Assembly: GCA_016291375.1 (NCBI GenBank) | Contig: JAEEXE010000003.1 | Location: 61,667-125,666 of the forward strand | DNA: 64,000 nt | Source: Butyrivibrio sp. | GTDB taxonomy: Bacteria; Bacillota; Clostridia; Lachnospirales; Lachnospiraceae | Direction: 5' to 3' | Shown: piece after piece, positions 8,856 to 17,508 of the stretch | How positions within the stretch are numbered: position 1 is the stretch's first letter | Layout: each line of letters begins with the position of its first letter | Translations under genes and position numbers: made by a program | Notes under the pieces: generated by a model | Told to the model about the DNA's origin: nothing | The model's database searches: none | What the model saw: only the letters and a program-made list of their open reading frames with translations

Positions 8856-10004
8856 TCAAAGTCCTGCAGCGAGATGATGTCTTGTCTTTTCCTCATACAT
8901 CTTCCTGTCTGCGCTGTCTATGAAATCCTTTACGGACATCTTGCTGTTATGCCTATATGTAGCAATACCGGTACTTACAGAAAGATCCATCTCTCCTTTA
9001 TTGCTCCATTCTATAAGGGCAACTTCTTCTTTGATCCTGTCCACCTTATCTTTTAACAGCTTCTCATCACTTATGGAGGTTACGACACAGAATTCATCTC
9101 CGCCAAACCTGCCAACAACAGCGTCGTCGTCAAAAGTATTATTTAAGATCTTGGCAATCGCTGACAGTACCTCATCACCGGCTCTGTGTCCGAATCTGTC
9201 GTTAATAAGCTTAAAATAGTCAATATCAACCATGATAGCTGAAAAAGACTTAAACATACTCTCGTTAACAGCCTTTTTAAGAGCTTTATCAATTCCTCTT
9301 CTGTTAACAACCCCCGTAAGATAATCCATGTTTACATCGCATCTTTGCACGTAAATAAAAAGAATAAGAAAAGCAAAAACGGTTGTTGCGTAAGCAAAAT
9401 TGATTTTAGAAACAAAAAACTGGGTTACGATTCCAATTCCGACAATAACGGGAAGCGCCAAAAGCGGCGTTCTGTACACGGAAATAATGGCATTTCTGTA
9501 ATAAAGGATATACGCAAGAATACATATACAAGCCATTGCATGGAAAAAGAGCCTGATATAGAAAAAACTACCTCTGTGATAGCCAAACTCTGTATAGTAA
9601 TAAAACCAGTTAAAATTAAATAGTGTTGAAAATGTAATCAGAATAAGATTAAGAAATGCATAAACCCTCACCGGCATTATAAAAAAAGCACTAATGTCCT
9701 CGGAAAGCTCATCTTTCTTTACGAAGCAATCAATATAACTGATTGCAAAGAGAAATCCAAAGGGATCTAGGGCAAAGATAATGAAAGTAGCTAACTTGGA
9801 ATATATGGCAGAGGAACTACCCAAAAGTGTTCCAACGTCAATAAGGGCAGAGGCAACAACTACTATGCCAAGCAGCCCTATGAGTCTGGTAAAGCTCAGA
9901 TTTGATCGCGACTTCTTATCATTTTCCTGGAAGACAAGAAGCATCATTGCCAAAGAAAATGTATAGACATTAATAATCAAATCCCCAAAACTCGCCATAC
10001 TCAT
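8856..10004 (-). CDS. Membrane-bound diguanylate cyclase (GGDEF)
   Basis: Predicted to make cyclic di-GMP from two GTP. The first 220 residues carry about seven membrane helices with short loops and no recognised sensor domain. The GGDEF domain follows (DYLTGVVNRRG at about 227; DIDYFKLINDRFGHRAGD; signature RFGGDEF with GGDEF at 301-305). The A-site is intact, and the upstream RxxD inhibitory motif is not visible. No EAL or HD-GYP partner lies nearby. The ribosome-binding site is weak (GTGGGG). Proximity to flagellar genes is suggestive but does not prove a link to motility. Confidence 0.88.
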   Translation of the reverse strand: MSMASFGDLIINVYTFSLAMMLLVFQENDKKSRSNLSFTRLIGLLGIVVVASALIDVGTLLGSSSAIYSKLATFIIFALDPFGFLFAISYIDCFVKKDELSEDISAFFIMPVRVYAFLNLILITFSTLFNFNWFYYYTEFGYHRGSFFYIRLFFHAMACICILAYILYYRNAIISVYRTPLLALPVIVGIGIVTQFFVSKINFAYATTVFAFLILFIYVQRCDVNMDYLTGVVNRRGIDKALKKAVNESMFKSFSAIMVDIDYFKLINDRFGHRAGDEVLSAIAKILNNTFDDDAVVGRFGGDEFCVVTSISDEKLLKDKVDRIKEEVALIEWSNKGEMDLSVSTGIATYRHNSKMSVKDFIDSADRKMYEEKTRHHLAAGL

Positions 10005-10125
10005 ATAGCTACCCCACTATCATATGACCTGATATAAAAATTTCTTCTCCCTGTTAAATAAACCCAAGTCATTTTTACTACGAACAGAAATTAATTGCAA
10101 GAGACAATTTTTGCTTTAATAAGAT

Positions 10126-10163
10126 AAAGTCACCAGGCCCCATCTGGTCCAAGTGACTTTTTT
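10126..10163. terminator. Stem-loop terminator, probably bidirectional
   Basis: AAAGTCAC pairs with GTGACTTT, and CCAG/CTGG forms an inner stem. On plus it is followed by six T; on minus it is followed by TTATCTTATT. The flanking genes hypB and the GGDEF gene are both minus, so its use is most likely for hypB, 60 bp upstream. The remaining gap (10005-10224) shows nothing else. Confidence 0.7.
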
Positions 10164-10224
10164 CAATAATTTATAAAAATTGTATAAACTAATAACGCTT
10201 GTTTTGTCAAAAGTGCACAAAGCC

Positions 10225-10893
10225 TTATCTTATGCTTGCTTCAATATTTTCAGAAAGCCACTTTGCCCATTCTTCCATACCTTCACCCGTCTTAGCACAG
10301 ATAGGAATGATCTTGGCGTTAGGATTTCTCATAAGAATGTTCTCTTTGCACTTCTCAAGATCAAAATCAAAATAAGGCATCACATCAATCTTATTTATGA
10401 GAACCACATCACAGATAGAGAACATCAAAGGATACTTAAGTGGCTTATCGTGTCCCTCAGGAACAGAGAGGATCATAGCGTTCTTGGTGCTTCCTGTGTC
10501 AAATTCAGCAGGACAAACAAGATTACCCACGTTCTCAAGAACGGCAAAATCAACATCCTCAACGCCAAGTTCTTTAATTCCCTGTCTTGTCATATCTGCG
10601 TCCAGATGGCACATTCCGCCTGTATGAAGCTGAATGGACTTAACACCGCATTCTGCGATCTTGATGGCATCCACATCAGAATCAATATCCGCTTCCATAA
10701 CACCTATTCTGTACTTATCCTTAAGAAGCTCTATAGTTCTTGTAAGAGTTGTGGTCTTTCCAGATCCCGGAGAAGACATTAGATTTAAAAGAAATGTCTT
10801 ACTCTCTTTAAGTTCCCGTCTAAGCTTATCCGCATCCTGATCATTACTTTCAAATATGCTTCTCTTTACATCAACCACGCGAACGTTTCCCAT
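10225..10893 (-). CDS. hypB: Hydrogenase nickel-incorporation GTPase HypB
   Basis: GTPase that helps deliver nickel to [NiFe]-hydrogenase, usually with HypA. The start is set at ATG 10893 (GGAGG nine bases upstream) rather than the longer open frame, giving 222 residues beginning MGNVRVVDVKRSIFES. Visible features are the P-loop SSPGSGKTTT, the switch stretch MEADIDSDVD, the metal-site GGMCHLDADM, ENVGNLVCPAEFD and the base-recognition INKIDV. The N-terminal His-rich nickel store of some HypB proteins is absent. No hypA, hypC-F or hydrogenase gene is nearby; it follows hemZ by 13 nt. Confidence 0.93.
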   Translation of the reverse strand: MGNVRVVDVKRSIFESNDQDADKLRRELKESKTFLLNLMSSPGSGKTTTLTRTIELLKDKYRIGVMEADIDSDVDAIKIAECGVKSIQLHTGGMCHLDADMTRQGIKELGVEDVDFAVLENVGNLVCPAEFDTGSTKNAMILSVPEGHDKPLKYPLMFSICDVVLINKIDVMPYFDFDLEKCKENILMRNPNAKIIPICAKTGEGMEEWAKWLSENIEASIR

Positions 10894-10906
10894 TATATTT
10901 CCTCCA

Positions 10907-12325
10907 TTATGAAAAAAGTTTTTTCTTTCTATCAATCATTTCATCTATTTGCTCCATATAGAGCTTTATATCTTTGACATTATCGCATCTTTCTATCCTG
11001 CCGCCAACTCCGTAAACTCTTTTGGTTACAGTGCCGGCTCCAAGTGCAACAATGGACTGAACTTCCTCATTAATAAGAATATTGTATATACCGGCTTTCC
11101 CCTTGCGAGCATAACCTGTATTTTCGTAGTTACCGCTAATATTCTTTTGTCTGTAGAGATAATACGGTGAAAGTCCCATTTGAGCTGCGCCATCAGAAGC
11201 TGCCTTCATCATCTTAGACATAACCTCAGCTTCATCCGTTTCTCCGTGTAGAATATTGCCTTCTTTGCCGGCCTTTTCTTTTCTCTCCAAAAGAATCTCC
11301 GCAAGTTTGGAGCCTCTTTTTATTGCAAGTGAATGAACAGTAAGATCGTCAGGATCAAGCTTTTTTATCTCATCCATTGTATAAGCAACATCCCTGTCAT
11401 CTTCTCCCGGAAGCCCAAGTATAATGTCCATATTGATATTATCAAAACCCTCTTCTCTAGCCATGTTAAAGGCATCCACAAGCTCTTTTACCGAATGTCT
11501 TCTGCCGATAAGTTCAAGGGTCTCATCCTTCATGGACTGAGGATTAACTGAAATCCTGGTTACACCCATCTTCTTCATCGCCCTTAGCTTCTCTCTTGTT
11601 ATGGAATCCGGTCTTCCTGACTCAACCGTAAGCTCTTTTACATTAGAAACATCGAGCTTGCTGTAAACATAAGATAGAAGTCTCTCAATCTGGTGCGGCT
11701 CAAGTGTAGTGGGCGTTCCTCCGCCGATATAAATCGTATCAAGAACCTTATCCTTGAAATTCTCAGCGACGTAATCTATCTCTTTTTCAAGACAGGTAAG
11801 GTAATCATCAACAATATTGGAATATACGCCTATCGGATAGGCTGTAAAAGAGCAATAAAGACAGCGTGTGGGACAAAACGGAATTCCAATGTAGAGGCTG
11901 TAACCGTTCTTGCAATCTATGTCTTTTAATACTTCTCTTTCTCTATGGGCTATTCGAAGGCTAAGCTCAATCTTCTCATCACTGACAAAATAGGTGTCTT
12001 TCATATATGAACGCACTTCATCATCGCTATATCCATCTTCCATCAGATTCATGACTATTCTGGTTGGTCTTATTCCCGTAAGATTCCCCCAGGGAAGCTC
12101 TTTACCCGTCTCAGAAAAAAGAAGCTTATAAATATTTCTCTTAAGCTCATTCTTGGTAACATCAGTATCCACATGATAAGTCTTATCACACGCAGAATCA
12201 GCACATGCAGACGCTTTCTCATCACCTGCAAACACGACTTTAACATCCTCTTTTGGAAAAAAAGCTTTGAAAAGAGAATGTACATCATATGAATATATAT
12301 CTTTGGAAATAATCACCTTGATCAT
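10907..12325 (-). CDS. hemZ: HemZ-like radical SAM protein (coproporphyrinogen III dehydrogenase family)
   Basis: Member of the oxygen-independent coproporphyrinogen oxidase-like radical SAM group. The 472 residues have an N-terminal extension (1-140), the [4Fe-4S] motif GIPFCPTRCLYCSF with Cys151, Cys155 and Cys158, IYIGGGTPTTL, and the later ISVNPQSMKDETLELIGR segment. This matches HemZ rather than HemN. The true substrate of HemZ-type proteins in Clostridia is uncertain, since many lack full haem synthesis. The ATG at 12325 follows AAAGGTG. It is transcribed ahead of hypB with a 13-nt gap. Confidence 0.88.
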   Translation of the reverse strand: MIKVIISKDIYSYDVHSLFKAFFPKEDVKVVFAGDEKASACADSACDKTYHVDTDVTKNELKRNIYKLLFSETGKELPWGNLTGIRPTRIVMNLMEDGYSDDEVRSYMKDTYFVSDEKIELSLRIAHREREVLKDIDCKNGYSLYIGIPFCPTRCLYCSFTAYPIGVYSNIVDDYLTCLEKEIDYVAENFKDKVLDTIYIGGGTPTTLEPHQIERLLSYVYSKLDVSNVKELTVESGRPDSITREKLRAMKKMGVTRISVNPQSMKDETLELIGRRHSVKELVDAFNMAREEGFDNINMDIILGLPGEDDRDVAYTMDEIKKLDPDDLTVHSLAIKRGSKLAEILLERKEKAGKEGNILHGETDEAEVMSKMMKAASDGAAQMGLSPYYLYRQKNISGNYENTGYARKGKAGIYNILINEEVQSIVALGAGTVTKRVYGVGGRIERCDNVKDIKLYMEQIDEMIDRKKKLFS

Positions 12326-12339
12326 AAAAACACCTTTTA

Positions 12340-12382
12340 TAAATTAACAAAGAGTCGCAGGCGGTCTGACCGCATACGACTC
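12340..12382 (-). terminator. Stem-loop terminator after the lysozyme-like gene
   Basis: GAGTCG (12352-12357) pairs with CGACTC (12377-12382), and GCGGTC pairs with GACCGC inside, separated by a 3-base internal loop. On minus TTTGTTAATTTAT follows. It separates the secreted lysozyme-like gene from hemZ. Confidence 0.7.
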
Positions 12383-12476
12383 CTTATTTTAACGCTAAGC
12401 TTTATTAATCGTCAATGTAATACTTCATCGCTACAAGCTTCATTAAATATTTATTTTACGCGTGACTGCGCGCAGA

Positions 12477-13721
12477 TTACTTACCGGCAAATGTGCTGAG
12501 CACTCTCTGATATGTGTAATCTTTGGCTCTGTCACCTCTTGAACATGACAAAAGGTTATCCTCATGTCTTACATACTGAATTGCGAAAAATGCGCCAAAC
12601 TGGTCTGCACCGTTTGCATCATCAGCAAAATTATAATCCTGAGAAGATGTTGTGTTATGGAATACCTTGTTCACATTTTTAAAATATGTATTCCACTCAT
12701 ACGCCATAAACTTAAGCTGGCCATCTGTGCTCTGCCAATCTAAATTATAGTGCTTACAATAAGTCTGAAGGTTCTCAAGTCTGGTACCATACCAAAGGCA
12801 AAGGCCATATCTGTCACCATAAGAATCTGTGATGTGAGCCTTAGGATCAAAGTTAGAATCCTGCTCAATATTAGCCATTACACCGGCAATTGCAGCATTG
12901 TTGTTAATTCCCATGTTCTGCTTAAGGAAATTGTATACCTGCTGTTCAGTGCCAGCGTCTGCATTTGCTGCAGGAGCCTGAGTCTGTGCAGGTGCTGCTG
13001 TGTTTGCTGCAGGAGCCTGTGCCTGTGCGGGTGCGGGTGCCGCTGCGTTTGTTGCGGGTGCAGGAGCTGCTGCGTTTGTTGCAGGTGCAGGAGCCGCTGC
13101 GTTTGCCACTGGTGCCTGCGCCTGTGTCTGTGCAGGTGCTGCAGAAGCAAACTGCTTAACCATAGGATAATATGTATCCTTAGCAGATGTCTCAGCATAA
13201 TCGTTAATAGTATACTTTACATACTGCAAAGTGAGATATACTGCAAATGAATATGCGCCATCAGCACTATCCTCAAACTTAAAAGCAGGATCATTGGGAT
13301 TACCCTGCATAACTCTCTTAACATTGGGGAAAACAGTATCCCACTCGTTCTTAATAAATCTAAGCTGTCCTTCTGTACTCTGCCAATCAAGCTTATTATT
13401 CTTACAGAATGTCTTAAGATTATTAAGTCTGGTTCCGGTCCAAAGGCCAAAACCATACATCACTGTGCCGCTCTGCATATTTTGAACAGTACCTTTGGGA
13501 TTAAAACTACTATTGATGTCGATGCATCCGAGGAGACCAGCAATTGCAGCATCATTAGTAACGCCACACTCGGTCTTCATGAAAGTATAGATCTGTTCCT
13601 GAACTGATTCTCCTGTCATAGCAGCATTGGCAGGAACAAAATTTGAAAGAAACATTACAGCAGCCGAAATAATTGAAACGGCAGCTTTTGCCAAAACTCC
13701 TATTTTTCTTCTTGTAATCAT
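12477..13721 (-). CDS. Secreted protein with two phage-tail-lysozyme-like domains
   Basis: The 414 residues begin with a Sec signal peptide (positive start MITRRK, hydrophobic core, likely cut after ANA near residue 33). Domain one spans about 36-165 and domain two about 257-395. Each resembles the Phage_lysozyme2 family, with a shared GTRL..L...C..LDWQST.GQL.F pattern. They are joined by an Ala/Pro/Gln repeat linker at about 195-257. The family normally has Glu before Ser in the SxFNP segment; here the positions are Asn70 (INSSFNP) and Asp288 (QDSNFDP). It may be a weak hydrolase or a peptidoglycan binder. Start ATG at 13721 follows AAAGGGAG. No phage genes are near. Confidence 0.75.
   Translation of the reverse strand: MITRRKIGVLAKAAVSIISAAVMFLSNFVPANAAMTGESVQEQIYTFMKTECGVTNDAAIAGLLGCIDINSSFNPKGTVQNMQSGTVMYGFGLWTGTRLNNLKTFCKNNKLDWQSTEGQLRFIKNEWDTVFPNVKRVMQGNPNDPAFKFEDSADGAYSFAVYLTLQYVKYTINDYAETSAKDTYYPMVKQFASAAPAQTQAQAPVANAAAPAPATNAAAPAPATNAAAPAPAQAQAPAANTAAPAQTQAPAANADAGTEQQVYNFLKQNMGINNNAAIAGVMANIEQDSNFDPKAHITDSYGDRYGLCLWYGTRLENLQTYCKHYNLDWQSTDGQLKFMAYEWNTYFKNVNKVFHNTTSSQDYNFADDANGADQFGAFFAIQYVRHEDNLLSCSRGDRAKDYTYQRVLSTFAGK
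12950..13140. repeat. Low-complexity Ala/Pro/Gln coding repeats
   Basis: Within the lysozyme-like gene, short near-identical units encode APATNAA, APAQAQ and PAANTAAPAQ. The stretch is GC-rich compared with its surroundings and is prone to slippage. It encodes the flexible linker between the two domains. Confidence 0.85.
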
Positions 13722-13751
13722 TTTAAATTACTCCCTTTCCTTTTAAGTAGT

Positions 13752-13777
13752 TGGCGATAATTCTCTTCGCATCGCCA
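13752..13777. repeat. Inverted repeat upstream of the lysozyme-like gene
   Basis: TGGCGAT (13752-13758) is mirrored by ATCGCCA (13771-13777) with a 12-base loop. It lies 30 bp before the lysozyme-like start codon and 24 bp after the hydrolase stop codon. No T-run follows on minus. It could be a leader stem or a weak terminator of the upstream operon. Confidence 0.5.
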
Positions 13778-13801
13778 GAAATAATTACAAGACAGTGCAA
13801 T

Positions 13802-14455
13802 TTAGAAGAATGGGTTATATTCCTTTTCGTGACCTATTGTAGTAACTTCTCCATGCCCCGGATAAACAAAGGTTTCATCAGGAAGTACGAAGAGCTTTTC
13901 CTTAACAGATCTTACCAGTTCACTCGTTGAGCTCGTTGGAAAATCAGTTCTTCCAACAGATTCTTCAAAAAGTGTATCACCACTGATAAGGATGTCACCC
14001 TCTTCAAAATAGAAGCAGCAACCACCGGATGTATGTCCCGGCGTAGCAATAACTTTACAGGTTAATCCTGCAGCTTCTACTATCTCACCGTCTTTATATG
14101 TAACATCCGGAGTAATACCAAAATTCATTCCATAATAATTGGATAGATTTAAATGTGGATCACTGCATAAAGCAGCTTCTTTTTCATAACAACCGACCTT
14201 GGCACCTGTAAGCTCCCTGAGCTCATTTACTCCGCCTATGTGGTCGAAGTGTCCGTGTGTCAAAAGAATAAGGTCCACAACATAACCTTTTTCGGTAAGG
14301 AAATCATATATGTATTTCCCTTTGTCCCCCGGATCTATACATATTACATGATTGTTACCATTTTTGTCAAGTATTTTTTCATTTAGTATAAAATAGCAAT
14401 TTGTTGCGACCATTCCAAGCGTGAGCATTCCTACGCTGAGCTTAACTTTTGACAT
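13802..14455 (-). CDS. Metallo-beta-lactamase-fold hydrolase, glyoxalase II-like
   Basis: Zinc hydrolase of the small hydroxyacylglutathione-hydrolase-like group. The 217 residues carry the metal motif LLTHGHFDHIGG (His67, His69, Asp71, His72), a later GHTSGG (third His), SGDTLFEESVGRTD (bridging Asp) and a terminal YPGHGEVT. The substrate is unknown; a thioester or lactone is typical of this group. The start codon overlaps the rel stop by one base (TAATG), so translation is likely coupled. The pairing with rel is common in Firmicutes and does not define a role. Confidence 0.88.
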   Translation of the reverse strand: MSKVKLSVGMLTLGMVATNCYFILNEKILDKNGNNHVICIDPGDKGKYIYDFLTEKGYVVDLILLTHGHFDHIGGVNELRELTGAKVGCYEKEAALCSDPHLNLSNYYGMNFGITPDVTYKDGEIVEAAGLTCKVIATPGHTSGGCCFYFEEGDILISGDTLFEESVGRTDFPTSSTSELVRSVKEKLFVLPDETFVYPGHGEVTTIGHEKEYNPFF

Positions 14456-16734
14456 TAACCTGTTGTCCTTTCAATATCAATAACGCTGTCAATCTGTCTG
14501 ATCTTATCAACAATACCTCTAAGCTGTTCTCTTGAAGAAACTCGGAAAGAGGTCTCCATTGTAGCAAGACCCTGCTTACTGGTCCTGGTATTCATAGAAA
14601 TAATATCAATATCTTTTTCAGTAAGAGCTCTTGAAATATCAGCAAGAAGTCCGCTTCTGTTATTGGCAAATATCTTAATAGTTGCGGCATATTGACTGCT
14701 TCCTGTGGAATCAGACTGCCACCTTGCTTCGATAAGTCTTGTTCTGTCTTCCTCCTGCATCTTAATTACATTGACACAGTCCTTTCTGTGAATGGATACG
14801 CCACGACCACGTGTAACAAATCCGCATATCTCATCCCCGGGAACAGGGTTACAACACTTAGAAAATCTTACGGCAACGTCATGAACACCCTTTACAATAA
14901 TGGCATTATCAGAGCCTGATACCTGAGGTGTAACATTGGACTCCGCAACAGCTGCAAGAACTTCTTCATCAGTGATATTACGCTTGTGTTCTTTTTCACC
15001 AAGTTCAAGCATCTTGTTGATGATCTGGCCTTCTTTAAGTCCGCCGTGACCAACAGCTGCAAGAACGGCATTCCAATCATGGAAACCGTATTTTCTGATA
15101 ACAATATTCTGAAATTCAGGCTTGGAAATAGCAAAAAGATCTATTCCCTTGCTTCGGCAGTATTCGATAAGAAGCTCTCTACCTTTGGCAATATTCTCTT
15201 CCTTAAGTTCATGCCTGAACCACTGGTTGATCTTATTCTTGGTAGAAGTAGCCTTAGCGATGGCAAGCCAGTCTCTGCTGGGTCCTCTGGAGTTCTGGCT
15301 GGTGATAACTTCAACTCTGTCGCCGTTCTGAATCTTATAATCAATAGGTACAAGTTTGCCGTTAACCTTGGCTCCGATCATCTTATTACCAACAGCGCTG
15401 TGAACACTGTAAGCAAAATCGATAGGTGTGGAACCTGCCGGCAGGTTTTTAACTTCTCCTGTAGGAGTAAAGCAATATACATCCTCCGAGAAGAGATTAA
15501 GGTCACTCTTAAGAAGATTCATGAATTCCTGGTTATCAGACATGTCCTGTTGCCATTCCAAAATCTGACGGAGCCAGATAAGCTTCTCTTCCTCACCGTT
15601 TTCACCCTTTTTGCCATCAGAAGCCTCTTTATATTTCCAATGGGCAGCGATACCGTATTCCGCAGCTCTGTGCATATCGTAAGTACGGATCTGTATCTCA
15701 AAAGGCTGACCGGTCTGACCGATAAGGGTCGTATGAAGTGACTGATACATATTGGGTTTGGGCATTGCGATGTAATCTTTGAATCTGCCGGGAATCGGCT
15801 TATACATCTCATGAATAACACCAAGGGCCGCATAGCAGTCCTTTACTGTTGCAACGATGATCCTTATTGCAAAAAGATCGTAGATCTGGTCGAGAGTCTT
15901 ATTCTGATTGCGCATCTTCTTATAGATACTAAAGAAGTGCTTGACTCTTCCGTTAACATCTCCGATGATACCTGCATCCGCGATAGCTTTTCTCACATTA
16001 GCGCAGATATCCTCGACATATTTTTCTCTTTCACTCTTCCTGACCGATACTTTCTCAACAAGGTCATAGTATACGTCAGGCTTTAAATACTTAAGTGACA
16101 GATCGTCAAGTTCAACCTTAATACGGCTGATACCGAGCCTTCCCGCTATAGGGGAATAAATATCAAGAGTTTCCTGAGCAATTCTGGACTGCTTTTCCGG
16201 AGGCATATGAGTAAGTGTTCTCATATTATGAAGCCTGTCGGCAAGCTTTATCAGGATAACTCTTATATCCTTAGCCATAGCAAGGAACATCTTCCTGAGG
16301 TTCTGAGCCTGCATGTCGAGCTGTTCCTGTGTCTTATTGGCATTATCTGTAGATAGCTGCAAAGCAGTAAGTTTGGTGACACCATCAACCAAAAGCGCTA
16401 CATCCGCACCAAACTCCGCTTCAACCTCTTCCTTGGTGTAAATAGTATCTTCTACTACATCATGAAGAAGGCCGGCTGCTATAGTCTCTTTATCCATTTC
16501 AAGGTCAGCCAATATAATGGCAACACAAAGAGGGTGAATTATGTAGGGTTCACCCGATTTGCGAAGTTGGTCCTTGTGAGCTTCAGCCGCTGTCTTGTAA
16601 GCTTTTTCTATGAGAGAAATGTCGTCTGAAGGATGATACTTTCTGACCCTTTCGACAAGTCCGTCATAGAGCTTATCCGGCGCCTGAAATTCCTCAATGG
16701 CTTCAATTTTTCCGTCATCGAAGTCCTGCGGCAT
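14455..16734 (-). CDS. relA: Bifunctional (p)ppGpp synthetase/hydrolase Rel
   Basis: Stringent-response enzyme that makes and breaks (p)ppGpp. The 759 residues show the HD hydrolase domain with intact His67 and HDVVEDT (about 91-97), the synthetase domain (RVKHFFSIYKKM and DLFAIRIIV, about 260-300), a TGS domain (DVYCFTPTGEVKNLPAGSTP, about 405-470), a Cys-containing regulatory region (FSKCCNPVPGD) and a C-terminal ACT domain (about 685-759). Both activities appear preserved. It sits five bases after apt, so purine salvage and alarmone synthesis are co-transcribed. GGGAAG in the apt tail serves as ribosome-binding site. Confidence 0.95.
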   Translation of the reverse strand: MPQDFDDGKIEAIEEFQAPDKLYDGLVERVRKYHPSDDISLIEKAYKTAAEAHKDQLRKSGEPYIIHPLCVAIILADLEMDKETIAAGLLHDVVEDTIYTKEEVEAEFGADVALLVDGVTKLTALQLSTDNANKTQEQLDMQAQNLRKMFLAMAKDIRVILIKLADRLHNMRTLTHMPPEKQSRIAQETLDIYSPIAGRLGISRIKVELDDLSLKYLKPDVYYDLVEKVSVRKSEREKYVEDICANVRKAIADAGIIGDVNGRVKHFFSIYKKMRNQNKTLDQIYDLFAIRIIVATVKDCYAALGVIHEMYKPIPGRFKDYIAMPKPNMYQSLHTTLIGQTGQPFEIQIRTYDMHRAAEYGIAAHWKYKEASDGKKGENGEEEKLIWLRQILEWQQDMSDNQEFMNLLKSDLNLFSEDVYCFTPTGEVKNLPAGSTPIDFAYSVHSAVGNKMIGAKVNGKLVPIDYKIQNGDRVEVITSQNSRGPSRDWLAIAKATSTKNKINQWFRHELKEENIAKGRELLIEYCRSKGIDLFAISKPEFQNIVIRKYGFHDWNAVLAAVGHGGLKEGQIINKMLELGEKEHKRNITDEEVLAAVAESNVTPQVSGSDNAIIVKGVHDVAVRFSKCCNPVPGDEICGFVTRGRGVSIHRKDCVNVIKMQEEDRTRLIEARWQSDSTGSSQYAATIKIFANNRSGLLADISRALTEKDIDIISMNTRTSKQGLATMETSFRVSSREQLRGIVDKIRQIDSVIDIERTTG

Positions 16735-16739
16735 TTACA

Positions 16740-17264
16740 TTACTTCCCTTCGTAGCTTATTGCAGCATCAAGTCTGTACTTGCTGATTCTCTCTCTTCCT
16801 TTGAGTCCCTTAAGTTCCATAAGAACAAGAACTCCGGCAACTTCACCGCCAAGCATTTCTACAAGCTTGATCATCGCCTCAATTGTTCCACCTGTAGCCA
16901 TAAGATCGTCAACAAGAAGAACCTTCTGGCCGGGCTTGATAGCGTCCTTGTGAAGTTCAAGAACTGCCTTACCGTACTCGAGATCGTACTCAACCTCGAT
17001 AGTATCGCAAGGAAGCTTACCCTTCTTACGTACAGGTACAAGCGCTTTGCCTCTGTTATATGCTATAGGTGCGCTGAAGATAAAGCCTCTGGATTCCGCA
17101 CCAAGGACAACGTCAAAATCCAAATCCTTTACCATATCCTGCATTTTGTCGATAGCAAGTTTAAATCCTTCGGGATCCTGTAATACAGATGTGATATCCC
17201 TGAACATGATTCCTTCCTCTGGAAAATTAGGAATGGTTCTAACGTAATCTTTTAAATCTTTCAT
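16740..17264 (-). CDS. apt: Adenine phosphoribosyltransferase
   Basis: Converts adenine and PRPP to AMP. The ATG at 17264 is chosen because GAGAGGA precedes it and the product starts MKDLKDYVRTIPNFPEEG as in the family; 174 residues. The PRPP-binding loop VLLVDDLMATGGTIEA and the early GIMFRDIT motif are present. It leads an apt-rel-hydrolase transcript. Confidence 0.96.
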   Translation of the reverse strand: MKDLKDYVRTIPNFPEEGIMFRDITSVLQDPEGFKLAIDKMQDMVKDLDFDVVLGAESRGFIFSAPIAYNRGKALVPVRKKGKLPCDTIEVEYDLEYGKAVLELHKDAIKPGQKVLLVDDLMATGGTIEAMIKLVEMLGGEVAGVLVLMELKGLKGRERISKYRLDAAISYEGK

Positions 17265-17329
17265 AATGAAAATCCTCTCTACCTTGCGCAAATACGCACC
17301 GGCAATACAAAATATTATTTCAGCATATT

Positions 17330-17357
17330 ATTATACCACAATCTGACTGCATTTGAA
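17330..17357 (-). promoter_or_regulatory. Extended -10 promoter of apt-rel
   Basis: On minus TTCAAA (17352-17357), a 16-bp spacer and a perfect TATAAT (17330-17335) preceded by TGG form an extended -10 promoter, about 65 bp before apt. It is divergent from the tRNA-Thr promoter 20 bp away. Confidence 0.72.
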
Positions 17358-17378
17358 TAATTATATTTCCAAATTGTC

Positions 17379-17407
17379 TTGTCAAAAGGGCATCCTGAAT
17401 GTATAAT
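17379..17407 (+). promoter_or_regulatory. Promoter of tRNA-Thr
   Basis: TTGTCA (17379-17384), a 17-bp spacer and perfect TATAAT (17402-17407) lie 29 bp before the tRNA. Confidence 0.85.
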
Positions 17408-17435
17408 CTTTTTTGTGCCACAAAGTCACCGGCAT

Positions 17436-17508
17436 GCTGGAATAGCGCAGTTGGTAGCGCAACTGATTCGTAATCAGTAGGTCGAGGGTTCAAGTCCCTT
17501 TTCCAGCT
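17436..17508 (+). tRNA. tRNA-Thr (anticodon CGT)
   Basis: A 73-nt cloverleaf. The acceptor GCTGGAA pairs fully with TTCCAGC, the D stem is GCGC/GCGC, and the anticodon stem ACTGA/TCAGT frames the loop TTCGTAA with anticodon CGT. The variable loop is AGGTC, the T stem GAGGG/CCCTT has a TTCAAGT loop, and the discriminator is T. CCA is not encoded. It reads ACG threonine codons. The base after the acceptor stem begins the palindrome described next. Confidence 0.96.

Noticed and set aside
10180..10782. 200-codon plus-strand frame opposite hypB
   Set aside because: HypB motifs on minus are intact, and the plus frame lacks a start signal and recognisable content.
12950..13140. Possible CRISPR-like array from evenly repeated short units
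   Set aside because: The units are coding repeats of unequal length with no unique spacers and stay in frame with the lysozyme-like protein.
12750..13250. Plus-strand Cys-rich frame opposite the lysozyme-like gene
   Set aside because: The CCC/CRS-rich product is the complement of the Ala/Pro linker codons and not a plausible protein.
14986..15741. 251-codon plus-strand frame opposite rel
   Set aside because: Rel is complete on the other strand with all domains; the antisense frame shows no family features.
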